Below are positions 34,301-47,100 of a stretch of DNA of 64,000 nt, one piece after another; the stretch's first letter is position 1, and each line of letters starts with the position of its first letter. The notes under the pieces are model-generated. The model had not been told where the DNA came from and made no database searches. It saw nothing but the letters and a program-made list of their open reading frames with translations. A program made the translations under genes and the position numbers. The DNA is from Pempheris klunzingeri. Its lineage: Eukaryota > Chordata > Actinopteri > Acropomatiformes > Pempheridae. The stretch spans positions 4,775,874 to 4,839,873 of the forward strand of contig NC_092014.1 of NCBI RefSeq assembly GCF_042242105.1, read 5' to 3'.

Positions 34301-37300
34301 AGAGATCACTCGTTCTTTTACATTGATACTTACAGTAAATTCAGCTGATAATACAGGATCTAATTTGTGGTGTGTGGCACCGATACAGTATCATAATAAA
34401 CAGCTTGGTATGCTGGCTCGTTATGTGAGTCATACTACTAATGCCTCTACCTCCTTTGTCAATAATATAGAAAATATGCAGCAGCCGTAGGCAGAGAAAG
34501 CTTTAGAGATGAGTTTCATCCTCACGTGGGATGTGACCTTAGGAATCCTGGGTAAAGTTTGCACGCATGTGGAGTCTTGTTACTGTAAGAAAACCCCCCG
34601 AACATGCTTCACACATGGACCTCAGAAATGTCACGGAGTTTGTTTGTAAAGCACGAAGGATTGACTTTAAAAAAAACAAACAAAAGACTGAAAAAATGCA
34701 GAGTATCTAGTGAATGTGATCTTCTGCGCTTCAGAACGCTGACCTTTTTTTTTTTTTTTTGTAACCACATGAGCAGATCATGGGTGTGGTGGCTCCAAGC
34801 AAAGCGGCGTAGATCGTTCATGTCACGTCACATTCCTCTGCAGCCCGGAGTAATCAAGGTCACGCCGGCTTCATTCGGTTCATCTACTGATTTTGTGTTG
34901 TTTTGTCGTTTCCTCGCGCGATTTGGTGAAGACGGTGTCAGACCAGGATCTGTGCATGCTCATGTGTAGTCATGTGTCTTAGTCCATGAGGTTTTTCATG
35001 ACTGAGTGGGTCTGAACTAAAGCCCTGTTTTACATACAACACACAACAGGCTGCTTTGTGGTCGGGACGCTTCAAAGAGGAGGCTTCTGTGCCAGAGGGA
35101 GCCGAGTTAACACTCTCGGCTCGCTGTGAGTTCATGATGAATTGACCCCCCTGAGCAGCTCATTAGGACGCCCTTGTGTGCTGAGACTGTTGCACAGCCA
35201 AAGACCATGAAATTGATGATCTGTTTATCTGCTCCGACACAACCACTGTTGGTATGAAGTGCATCAAGCATTGATTTATAGCATCTCTGGGTAGCAGTGT
35301 TAATCCCACTATCAGTCTTTGGCCTTCAAAGGAATCGTTGCACACTTCAGGAAGTACACTTCTTTGCTGTCATGCCAGGAGTTAGATGATAGGATTGATA
35401 TGACGCTCATATCTGTGTGATAACGCTTGAATTTTAGAAATGCAGGTAGGCGGATCGTGTTGCCCTCAGACGGAGCCGGGCTAGTTGTTCCACCATGTTT
35501 CCAGTTTATACGCTAAGCTAAGATACCCGTCTCCTGGCCTGAGATGTTCTACACAGATAAAGTGTCTCTCAGCAAGAACGTGAACATCAGAAGAACAAGT
35601 AGATTTTCATATATGTGTATGTATGTACGTCTGCTGCGTCACTAAAAGGTGTCTCTGATATTTTTTCTGTCTTCATTATGAAGGGGTTTATTGCAGAGCT
35701 GTTGTATTGGGCTGTGTTAGTGAGCTGTACCCAATAAACCGTCAAACGGGCCAGTGTTTACCCTGAAGCCCTCATCACGTTTGTTCACACTTGCTGCCTT
35801 GAAAAAAAAATGTTGTAAAACTGGTTTTAGTTGTAAAAGGCTACACAAGGAATTGTAGCCACGCGCAGTCCGAACGGCAGGCAGAGGGCCGTCCTCAGCT
35901 GAATTTTAAATTGCATTGCATGACTTTATGGCATTTGGCTCACCAAGGGGGTGACACCATAGACTGTCTATGGGTGAAACCTAGTAAGGCTGCAAGGCTA
36001 TTCATAGTTTGCCCACTGTAAGTCAGTGATAGCCAAGCAATCTGACACGTTCTAATATTCTGACATTAGGCTGGTCACAGGTTTATTCCTGGCTGATTTT
36101 AACGTTAGGCCGACACATGTAAGCCACGTGACAGAGAATCCTGTAGGAACTCCACCCGTGAATACCATCATATCGAAGTGATGCGTCATGGCTACGACGT
36201 GGAGGTGTTCAACTGTTCTGCATTAATATTTATGAATGGAAATTCAGCCAGTAACAAACAGGGCTGTGGGATTCATCTTGGACTGTGATTGGTCACCTCT
36301 TATGTTGGCACATCTATGCTACAGTGCATTCAAAAGTTCAACACATTTTTCACGACAACCTCGACAAACACAGGACATTCCCTGGACATTATAACAATTC
36401 ATGTCTTTACTGTTTTAAAGAGTGTATGTCATATCAGTTGATTTTCACCTGTATCTCCATCTGCCCAAACAACTAAAGGCTGCTCTTTTCTCCTGGCACA
36501 AGCAGCGTCGTTTACAGTAAATAATGTCCTCTCTAGTGGTGAAGACACATCAGAATATGTTTCCTAAGAGAGAGTGAAGAAGACAGATGAAGCCAGTTAG
36601 ATGAGTGATAAAACATGATGAAGAATAAGCAACAGCAAACTCATATGCACTCCTAGATGATCCTTCACCTGAATTTGAGCTTTGCTTTACTGCTATCGTT
36701 CGCATCACAAATGAATACGTCAGACTGAAAGATCTTGACAAGGATCAGACACAGATTGCTGTGAAATTTGCACGCACATTCATGTTCTCCACACAAATAA
36801 ATGTTAATGTGACTTCACAGATCCCCAGATTTTCTATCTTGCCATCATGGGTTCAGCATTTTAATTTGTGCATGTAAGTTTGCAGCCAAATAGCTGCAAA
36901 ACTAATGGTATTAAAAATCAGCCTCAGCTTTATATTTATGTGTTCTTGTGATAATTAGCCACAGTTAGCACACGCAAAACTAATATGACGAGTATTTTTT
37001 AACATTATACTTACTTGCTGAACATTAGCTTCACTGTCATTGTGCCATGTTAGCAGGCTGAAGTTCAGCTCAAAGGGCCCATGTGTCTAGGTGGCCTTAC
37101 AGAGCTGCTAGCGTGGCTGTGCACACGTCATGTTTCACACTATTTTATGGTTCAAAAGTGCAGCTGCTGCTACACAAACCTGATATTCCACAGTGTTTGA
37201 TTGAGCTGCATAGAGAGATAACAGTAGAAATACACAGACGACAAAAAATATGATTTGTCTTGTGTTTGTTGTGTTTTAGAGTCTAGTGACGCTCTAAGGG

Positions 37301-37440
37301 ATGAATCAGAGCCTTTCCCACTCATGATGTCAGTAAAATTATAGAGGAAATGTTGCATTATTGTGTTTTTCCCAGCAAATGAGCAGATTCACTCGCTTAC
37401 AATCATTATTTCCTTTATTGACCTTTTTTTCTTTTTTCTT
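31381..37440. other. Long spacer without a convincing gene
   Basis: It holds a (CA)n/(ACAG)n tract at 33103-33150, an inverted piece of the AATAGTTTGACA repeat at 35440-35545 (TTTATACGCTAAGCTAAG) and a piece of the other dispersed family at 36745-36860 (TGTGAAATTTGCACGCACAT). Short open frames lack domains and splice context. No structured RNA gene was recognised. Confidence 0.55.
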
Positions 37441-37444
37441 CTAG

Positions 37445-37515
37445 ATAACAGCAAGAGTAAAAGTGTGTGATGGAGAACAGGTGAAGGATTTACAGCAGCA
37501 AATCCACGTCAGCAG
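37445..37515 (+). other. Candidate orphan exon
   Basis: A strong polypyrimidine tract and acceptor (ttcttctag) precede 71 bases that are open in one frame (ITARVKVCDGEQVKDLQQQ..) and end in a donor (AGCAG|GTGGGA). If spliced to the HIT gene exon at 42699 the frame would continue, reaching its Met. It also contains a 5-codon ATG..TGA frame, so it could equally be an untranslated exon or chance. Confidence 0.25.
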
Positions 37516-39117
37516 GTGGGAACACACAACACTTTTCTACAGCCCCTGCCATTTGTCAACACGAGTTGACCACCAGTAGAGCCAGACACAGTCATAAAGT
37601 ACTTGTGGCGAAAGCATTAAACACACCCTGAACGAGGTACATGTGCAAGTTAGAGGCAGTCAAACAGAGAGAGGAAAAAGCCAGTTCCACTAGTTTTTTT
37701 TATCCTCACATGACCCCAGGAGCTGTACATGGAGACCTTAGTGGCTTTTTTTTTGTTAGCAAGAATCCCAGTTCCTCCTACAATGACTGTTAGCGGGTAG
37801 GTTTGTCATTCCTCACACATCTGAGCTGAATTATGGCACAAGAGTTTTTTTGCATCACACCCTGTGTCAGTTAATCCATCAGACTTTACACCTCTGTAGA
37901 GAAGAAGTAACATAAGAACCTGTAAAGCAGTCAGAGTTTCATTTATTTCTTACTTAGATATAAACTCCAGAGGCATTGCAGTAGACTCACTGCTCAGTGT
38001 AGGACTCTTTATTTCATTCTATTCCAGTAAATTTAAATTATCTTTAATATAAGGAATTCTGTATCCTCCAGAAGACCTTATCTTCCCTTTGAATGTGTAG
38101 GTAATTTTCTGAATCTCTTTTCAGTCTAACATGAACAAAAAACTAAAAGAGATTTAAGCAGATGGCCTTCACCTGTACAACTCTAACACTGACTCCAATA
38201 CGGGCTTATTGTTTGAAATTAACTTATTGATTGTATGTAGATTTTTACACCAGACACTTTATATGTAGTTTAAACTGTATGAGCTCTTCTAAGTTATCCT
38301 GAGAAAGACATTTAGTCATGTCACTCCTGCACTGCGCGTCACCTGCCGTGACCCTCTGCCCACTCTGGCTGAGTGAATCATCGGGCTGGTCTTCAGCTGA
38401 TGCGCCCTGCAGAGGATCTCTGAGCAGCTGAGCTCATTATGGAGGTCACGGGCTGCAGATTAGGAGGACAGATTTACAGCCAGAAAGTGGGACGACACAT
38501 TTGTTCACTGCACCTCGCTGCCTTTCATGTGACACCACGTGAACATCAAAGGAATTGACAGCTATTGTGAGCATATATTAGAATTAATGTATTATACTTA
38601 AACACAAGAGCCCATATCCCCACATATGTTTTACACTACATGCCAGTGAATACATAGAAATATATGAGGAGGGACAGTAACAAGTGTATTCTGCTATATG
38701 CTACATGCATCCATAATGGATTTGGTTTGCAGTTACAAAGAGGAATACAGCGACAGTGTTGCACAAGAGTGTAACATCCCCTTTTCTCTTCCTTATATTT
38801 CTACCTTAAAGTTTTTTAAAATACTTTCATCTGGTTCAAGCGCGCGAGAGCAGTGAAAACTGTATGACAGCTCAGCGCACAGTGATATCAGTGTTATCAT
38901 ATTCATCCGTCTTTATGAGGAGCAATGGGAGTTTTATTGTTATAGAACAAGGAAGTTTTCATCCTGTTCTCACTTCCTTGTTTTCTATTTATGGGTTAAG
39001 ACTTAGACTGGGGTTAGAATTATGTTTAGGTTACATTCAGAGGACATGCAGTCATGATGGTGGTTAAGGACAAGATTAGAAGCTAAGGAATTCATTCTGT
39101 CAGTGAGGGTAGAATAG

Positions 39118-39188
<71 letters not shown>

Positions 39189-39867
39189 AGACCATAGTAA
39201 CTGAGAAATGGGAGGGGGCATGTTCACAAATGTACTCTGTTCCTTGTTTTGTAATGACTGTTGTTCAGCAGAAAGAGGGAAGAAATATATTTCTGAGAAC
39301 AGGTCAGAGATGAGATGAGTTCCCGCTCTGCTGAGATGGTAAACCTGATAAACTGGAGTAGATCAATTATGTGTTGGACAAACAGTTATGAATTAGAAAG
39401 TTTTATTGCTGAGTTGAATGTGTTGGATTTGTTCCTAAATCTCTTTATTCCACCAGTGAGAGCTTCACCCCCCCTTTGTCTGCAGCTCAAGGTCGCCCTC
39501 TGGTGTCACTACTTCACACTGCAAGCAAAGATTTTATGTCCAATGGAGGATGATTTTTAGATGGTTGGAAAAAAAAGACAAAAGACAAAAACTTGAACTT
39601 GAAACTTGAAAAAAAATGTATTTCATATTAAGGGTTCATGAGACCAGAGCCTCCTTTGAATGTCACCATTTATCCTCATTTGTTGTTGGAGAGTCATGCC
39701 TGTCATGGCACACTTGTGTCAATAGGTCACATGAACATAAGCTGTGCTGACACGAGTCAAACTGACCAAAATATATCAGATTCTCGTCAGATTTTCTAGT
39801 TCTAACAGTGCTTTTTTCTCCTGTTTCTACAAAATGTCCTTTATAAGATTAGAAGTCGCAGCATACC
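37516..39867. other. Spacer with (TG)n at 39121-39187
   Basis: A perfect (TG)33 microsatellite covers 39121-39187. A GC-richer patch lies at 38330-38510. No gene recognised. Confidence 0.55.
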
Positions 39868-39869
39868 TA

Positions 39870-40570
39870 CACTACTCACAAAAAGTTAGGGATATTCAGC
39901 TTTCAGGTGAAATTTCAGGATGAACCTAAAATGCATTCTAACCTTTCCAGGTGAACTTAATGTGACCTTCTCTAAACCTTTGAATGCACATGTCCAACTG
40001 TTCAGTGTTTCAGTACTTTCTGCACCAGCTGCTGTTCTCTAACAAGAAGCTTAACAGCAACATTCACAACAGGTTTGATCCCTGAATCCACCAATACATT
40101 TCCTGCTTCAGTTAGAATTGGTATTTAAACAGTCCTCCTCATCCTGCTGTTCACATTCTGACATCATGAGACCAAGACGACACCTAACAGTTGATCAGCA
40201 GCACCTCAACACTGGAGGCTTCAAACAGGAAGTCCTCAGACGGAGGTGTTCACTGAGCTTAGAGGGTCACAGAGTGTCATCAGGAGGTTGGAACAGTGAT
40301 ACAGAGACTGGAAGAGTCACAGAAAGGAGAGGAGTGGACGTCCTTTGGCCACATCCCAATTTATTGAGACACTGAAAATGTTTTGTTGTGGTATACCTAC
40401 CACTGTTGGTAGATTTTCTTCAAATACATTGTTTAAGATGAATAAAATTACCATTACATGCTTCTACTTAAATGCCCTACTTTCATGATATAATATCACT
40501 GTAGCATTCACTTTTTACATTTTCCATATATTTCACCTGAAAGTCGAATATCCCTAACTTTTTGTGTGTA
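39870..40570 (+). mobile_element. Internally deleted Tc1/mariner-like DNA transposon
   Basis: The left end CACTACTCACAAAAAGTTAG and the right end GAATATCCCTAACTTTTTGTG are inverted repeats; TA flanks the left end (39868-39869) and TATA the right. Inside, 40165-40350 codes MRPRRHLTVDQQ and later GRVTERR, matching the N-terminal DNA-binding part of fish Tc1-type transposases that begin MRPRRHL. Most of the helix-turn-helix and the whole DDE domain are absent, so it cannot move by itself. Its left arm is the source sequence of the palindromic MITE at 13633-13822. Confidence 0.85.
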
Positions 40571-42698
40571 TAATTTACCCACTATTTACTCACTGTTAAA
40601 CACTGATTATACTGCAGCTACACTTTGCTTGAACCCCCTTGGTATTCAGCATGCTGCTCCTGGGCCGGCTGAAGCATGACGTCTCCTCTGGGGATGTTGT
40701 TGTTCATTGCTGTGGGTAACTGTCCCTCTCTATTGGGCTGAATTTTATCTGCTGGTGCTTAAAAGTATAAATGCCAGCTCTAAAAATCAGGCTTTATCTT
40801 TTAGCAGTAGGGGTGCCAGCCTACATAACACACTTTTAGGGTAACACCCAAGACTGGGGGACTTGGATGTTTTATGGAATATATTACATACAATTAAAAA
40901 AGAGCTGCATGCTGAAATTTTACTCATTGGCAGATTCATTCAAGGGTGCACCTCGCCTCTCGCCCCAATGTGGATGGGTGACTGTGATTATAACGTTCTG
41001 CTTGTATTATCACACAAGTGGCAGTAAAAGCCTTTGATGGATCACCTCAATTGATGAAGTTCAATATGACAGGTCCAGAACACTCTCATTCCCAGCTGGA
41101 GCTGGAGTAGTTAGGGAGAAAAGCCAGCCAGAGGTGAAGTGATCATTAATGATTATCCATTGATTCCATCCATGTGGTTATGCATCATATAACTAGAGGA
41201 ACTATGGGAACATGCTGAGTGCTGTGTGCTCTCCCTTTAGTCCAGTAGAGGGACGTGTTGCAGCTGTTGAACTGCTTTACCAAGAGGAGAAGAAGAGTCG
41301 ACTCGTGATCCAAAAACACTCATCTGCACGAGTGTTTTCTGTGTCAGCTTAAAGTTTAGTTTTCTTTAAAAAATGAATGGCTTCCATTCCTCACCAGTCT
41401 GACTGATGTGGCGCGCCTGTTTATTCACAGCTGTTTGTGCTTGTTTAAAAACCTTAATCTACGAGTCAAGAGAAAAGGAGGACAGGTGTGTTTCAGCTCC
41501 AGTTCCTGCTCTACTTTATGCTGTTCAGGTTCGTTATCAGACGGTAGGTCAGCTCATCGAAGCTCTGCTGCTGGTGGTCTCCCGAAAGGACAGATGTAAA
41601 CCAGACTCCATTGTAAAAAACTGGCGTTTTATTGCATGGTCACAGTTTTTCACAGTAAAAACTATTACTGCACCATCTCCGACACTATTTTCTGATTCAC
41701 TTCCATTTACAGACCCAATCGGCATATGTCATTCACTCAGTAGCCCGTGTTTAGGTGTAATGTTGCCCTTTATTTAAGTTGATAGTAGTGAATTAAGTTC
41801 CACAGCTCCACTACTTAGGCTTGTATTGTAGCTGGCTGCAACAGTCTAACTTAAGGACACAATCATTTTAGCAAACCATTATTAAGTCAAGAGCAAACTT
41901 AGCCATAGATATTTGCATAATGTCGAGGTCGTTAATAATATATTGAATGAGGTAACACATGTTGTGAATGTGACTCTAACTGCCAGATGAATAGTAGAGT
42001 AGGATTTATATTTCTTTTACTTATTATCTATTATTTATCTTTAGGCATGAAAAACAAGGTTTGAACTTTTTTTTTTTTTCAACCCAAATTTTATAAAGAT
42101 GTTTTTTTCATGTCCAGTAGTTGAAATATAGCCAGTGATGCATGGTGTACAATTCAGTTGACATGTGATTAATCATAATTTCCATCAATACTTGGAAAAT
42201 GTAGCAATTGCATGACTCCTTAGATGTTACTTGATGTCACCATATTTTTCTTACCTGCATGGTCTCTTTTTCTAGAAGGTTTGAACAGAAAGAAATGAGC
42301 AACTTGGTGTTTCTGGCTGTCTGTCCACCATCTTGGTTTCACTTTTTTTTTTCACTTACAATGGCTTCCCACTGGGTAGCAGTGTATGACATGATGCAGT
42401 AGCATCCACTGTAGTGGCTGATGTGCAACTATGCCATCAAAACTCATGCATATACAAGAAAACAGCTTTTGAATAGCTGCACACTGTAGTGACCTCTCTG
42501 CATGAAAGGGTTAAACACAAACGTCTCCATGTGTTGCTGTTGCTAACTGATGTGACATCCTCTTTATGCTTGATTTCATTGTCAGTTTAGCTGCCAGTCT
42601 TTTCATGTAGAGAATAACGCTACCCTCTGATTTTTACTTCTGGAAAAGGAAAAACTGTGAAGAGTAAAACATTGTTAACTGTGCTCTTCACTCCGCAG
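40571..42698. other. Spacer upstream of the HIT gene
   Basis: A scrap of the tRNA-SINE body (GGTGCACCTCGCCTCTCGCC) lies at 40946-40985. CCAGTAGAGGG at about 41242 is another repeat-type scrap. The HIT gene must have at least one exon or start site upstream of 42699, but I cannot place it securely. Confidence 0.45.
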
Positions 42699-42699
42699 A

Positions 42700-44170
42700 A
42701 TGTCGTCCACTGTTCCCCGTCATGTCATCTGGGAGTCAGAGGGGCTCGTGGCCTACCTTCATCCCCGGCCGTGGACCCCGGGCTCTGTCATCCTGGAGCG
42801 GAGCTCCCCCGGCAGCCCGGCAGGCAGCATCTTCCAGCTGGAGAAGCAGGAATACTTGTCCTGGCTGTTGGGGGCGAGAGCCGTCGCAGAGCTGCTGTGT
42901 GACAGGCTGGCGGTCAGGAGGTGTGCGCTGGTCAGCAGACCCCACAGAGACAAACCTGCACAGGTGAGGGTTTCTTTGACTCTGTCAGGTAGTCAAACAT
43001 CTCTTTAACTTTAATCCTGTCACAGTGAAAAAGACTCAGAAGCAACTACTAGTTTTTCCCTGGTGGTTCAAACTATTATTGTATTAGTATTTGTAACTAC
43101 AACTCCCATAACTCTTAGCCTCATAGGAGGTATCATTGATAATAATATTCATCCTTGTGAGAGTGAGACATGCAAATATGTTCTCAGGAATTGAACATAG
43201 TTTATTTAAAAAAGACCTATGTGGATCGTGTTGATCGTCTTTTACATGGCTAAGCAGTAAATTAAGAACAGGAAAACATTTCTTTCTTAATTTGATCATT
43301 TACTGAGGGAAGCAAGGGAGGAAGTTAAAGTTACCACAGTGTGACCCCAGAAAGTGCCAGTTATTCAGAACCCTCTGAGCAAGTCAGCAGCCCACAGGTG
43401 TGCAAAGCAGCAAGAGCTTTGAATCACTCCTGTGATCATGTCAGTCAAAGTCTGAGTAACTAAACATACATTCATCTTCGTTCCTACAGATCCGTGTCCT
43501 CCCTCTGCATGGTCTGGATGCAGAGTGGCGCCCTCACCTGGCAGGAGAAGAGGAGCACAACGCCCATGACCCGGGTTACTGCACCTCCAAGACTGCTCCC
43601 CGGTGGACCGACCCCCGCCTGACAGAAATCCAGGCCAAGATTCGAGCCAAGCTGCCGGTACCTGACGCCCCACCCAACGTCACTTTCCTCGGCGATGATC
43701 CCGCTCATCCCGGCCTGTTTTCACGAATCGTCCGTGGCGAGGAGCAGCAGTGGAGGGTGTGGGAGGACGAGGGCCACGTGGCCTTTCTCACTCCTTTCCC
43801 CAACTCCCCTGGCTTTACTGTCCTGGTCCCACGCCGACCTTTGACCTCTGATATATTCAGACTAGAAAAAGGGGACTATGAAGACCTGGTGCTGGCAGCG
43901 CGGGAGGTGTCGAGGCTTCTTGAGGATGCATTGGGTGCCTGGGGGGTGGGGCTCATTTTTGAGGGTTTTGAGATTGACTACGCTCATGCCAAGTTGCTGC
44001 CATTGTTTCTACCATCATCATCATCATCATCAGGGGCAGAAGAAGACACCACTAAACCACCACCTCCCCAGTTTTACCCCATCTATCCTGGATATGTGAC
44101 CTCAGAGGATGGACCTGAAGCCAGCCTGGAGAGTCTGAAGGAACTACACATCAAAATTACTCAGATTTAA
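42700..44170 (+). CDS. Uncharacterised protein with two HIT-like domains
   Basis: Two coding exons, 42700-42963 and 43490-44170, join in phase 0 to give 314 residues. The halves resemble each other: HVIWESEGLVAYLHPRPWTPGSVILE (residues 7-32) against WRVWEDEGHVAFL..FPNSPGFTVLV, then IFQLEKQEYLSWLLGARAV against IFRLEKGDYEDLVLAAREV. The second half ends GLIFEGFEIDYAHAKLLPL, close to bacterial HIT proteins (GFxIDHAHAKLIPL). The middle His, the HIT nucleophile, is present; the first His is Tyr. In the first half the same site reads PAQIRVLPL, with no His. HIT proteins hydrolyse or transfer nucleotides from dinucleoside polyphosphates or AMP conjugates, so a nucleotide-hydrolase role for domain 2 is an inference. 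A poly-Ser run coded by (TCA)6 follows the active site. An acceptor ends one base before the ATG, so a leader exon exists. AATAAA is at 44741. Confidence 0.8.
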
Positions 44171-47100
44171 TGCTCTTAATTCCTTTTTGTATGCTTTCCT
44201 TTTAGCTGTAAAATGAATTCCTCTGTGCCTTTGGAATTACCAAGGAGTGAGTAAAATAACCTTTAACTTGATAACCTTACTTAACACCTTACTTTGCTGC
44301 AAGCGCTACAGACGGAAATGGCCATGGCCTGGGAGTAGAACTGTTTTTAAAACACTGGGGATGTTGCAAATGGTTGGAAAGTGGTGAATGCACTTACATG
44401 TTGTCTGTACTGCTTCTCCCTGAGGGTTGCAGGAGGGATTAACACATTGTTTGGCCTGTCTGAGGGACAACAGCTATTTCTCCGCAATGTGGTGTCAAAT
44501 CCAAGCTGTGATTGGGCCGTAATAAAATACTGCAGAGACATCTTGGATTCAGGATCTCAGGATTCTTGGTCTGTTCCTGTTGGCAATTTTTACCAACACT
44601 AGTACTGCAGCTGAGTATTCGTTCTCATTAATGTAACTGTTCAGTAAACAGGTGATGCAAGAAAAGGGTTAATAAATGAGAAATGTAATGTAAGATGTTA
44701 CTAATGTGCCCAGACTGTGTTGAGGAAAAACTCTGCTGGGAATAAAGCCACGGCAAACAAATAACAAATAATTAAATTAACAATGCTGTGCGCTTCATTG
44801 CACTTTTAATTACATAACCAACAGTTTTACACATGATCAGTTTAATCATAATGAGAAGGACTGCTCAGCCTGTGGGGCTGAGAAAAGAATCCATCATGAT
44901 GTTATCAGGGGTATCACCAGCAGGGTTGGACAGATTCAGTTCTTAGCAGAAAGTCTGACAACATGTGGGAAATTAGTGAAGTTGGCACTGTGGGAAATGT
45001 AGGATCCAGTATTTTAGAGGTGTTGGCAAGACTTGGAATTAAAAGTCTCTGGTGCTGCAGTTTGGATCATTCTTTTTTTAAATCACTTATCTTTGTAAGC
45101 GTAGAGCGTGCCTCTGTCAGTTATGAAGTCAAGAAGTTTAATGAACGGATTCAAATTGAATGTAAATCCTAACAGATGAGTGAAGTCCAGCTGATGTGAG
45201 GAGACAATCTTCTTTCTGTCTGTTAAAGCATAATATCTTGTATCACCAAATGTAAGTGATTCTTTATGCATTAACATTTTATTTTGAAGTTCAATGTATA
45301 TCAAATAAGACACAACAGTGTAAATATGTTTTCGTTCATTGATTAATGTGTAAAATCATTAAATTCAAAGACAAATCATCCTACGATTCAATTTTTTGTT
45401 TGTTTTTCACACATGTAAGATAACAAGCAAACAGTTTAGGCAACATCACCACAGACAGAAGTTGCATTATATCTTTTAACCTTTACCACAAATGTATTAA
45501 CTCTTGTTATTAAATTGTGTGAAACAATAATTACACTGCATTTTTGTGTTCCTTTGTTAATTGCAGTATGTTGTGTATTTAGATTGTTAAGCACTAACAT
45601 AATCTGCATTCCCGCTCATTAGACTGTTGCTAATTGGTCCCACAGTGTGTTTTTAATTAATGACTGGCTAAGTGCTTAATGAGTGCTGTGCAAACCAGTT
45701 TCTGCCCCAGGCCGTCATCACAATGGACAAAAATAGATTTATGTGTTAATGACTGTGGGTTCTCTCACCGGTTGTCATAGAAGATGTAGAGCTCAACTGT
45801 TAGGAGTAATTTACTGTGGTTTCAACTGTCATTAGTGGCTAAGAAGTTACATATTTTACAAATAAAACAGTCGTTCCTTAATCAAACTTGTCATGTGTCA
45901 GATGAATTATAAAACACAGAGAAAGGATGAAGCCTCAGATACCAGTGAATAGTACTGCATGGACCACGGCCATGTAGTGATCTACGCAGATACACACCTG
46001 CATCAGCAGATTAAGACGTGTTCAGGCTGACAGGACTTTCTGTGTTGAAAATGAACACAAATGTGCAGGAATTTAGGATAAATTCAGCTTTCACTGAATA
46101 ATACATGGAGTGCTAATGACACTTCAAACTTCACAGGGAGCAAAGTTGATCTGCTAAACAATTGTGCCAAAATAGTTCAAATTATAATGTATAAATGTCT
46201 AATTCCTCCTTGAGGCAAACTGTCAAATGCTTTTCTTGGATTCAAGAGTGTAAAATACAAATAATCAAGTAATCCATCATGATGGCATCAGAGTTATCTC
46301 CAAGAGGGTTGAAGAGGTTGAATCTATAACGGAAAGAGTTGAGAAACCTGCTACCACAGCTTAAGTCCAAAAGAATCCACTTTGGTGACATAAGGGGGGA
46401 ATCACAATATGACTCCCTGCTTTATGTATCCCTATATGCAGATGATGCTGCCCTTCTGGCATATGAGCACTTGCAGTTCCCTATAAACACATCACATTTA
46501 CATTTGTCAGACAACAAAAGCAGTCTACATTCATCATCTGCTGGTTTTGACTGTGGGTATTCAAATGTAGAACTTTAATCTCCATGAAGAGCCTGGTTTC
46601 TGTCAGGTGGTTGTCTGGACAGCACCGATCTCTGCCTGAATCCAATCCTGGGACTCCTGGTGAAGGACACTGGTTTCTAAAAGGTAAAGTCGCTGCGATG
46701 GACCTGCTTTTTTATACACTTAAATATCCAACTTCATGAATTTACCATCTTGTAAAGTAGCTGTCATACAGCTACCCTGTCTGGATTAAAAATCTATGTT
46801 ATGCTTTCCCCTTTGGTGCCTCACACCAATTATGCATGCATGACTTTACCAGGAAAATGAGGGGAGTGCTGTTTGATGTAGAGCCTTTTTTTCCATTTGA
46901 CATCTTTGTCTTTCAATTGATTTGTTTTTACAAAGGTGCACAAATACATTAAAAACAGAAATCATAGGTATTAGTACAGTATCATGTGATCTGTCAACCA
47001 AACAATCACATGTAAAAAAAGTTGTTGAAGAGTTGAAGTGATTATCTAAATTCTTCTCAGTAGGGTGGTCCAGAGAGATCGAGCCCCGTTTTATTCACTT

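Noticed and set aside
34604-34969. Open frame of 121 codons
   Set aside because: Contains a poly-T derived Phe run and no recognisable family sequence.
41406-41777. Open frame of 123 codons
   Set aside because: No domain, no codon bias, no splice signals that would connect it to a neighbour.
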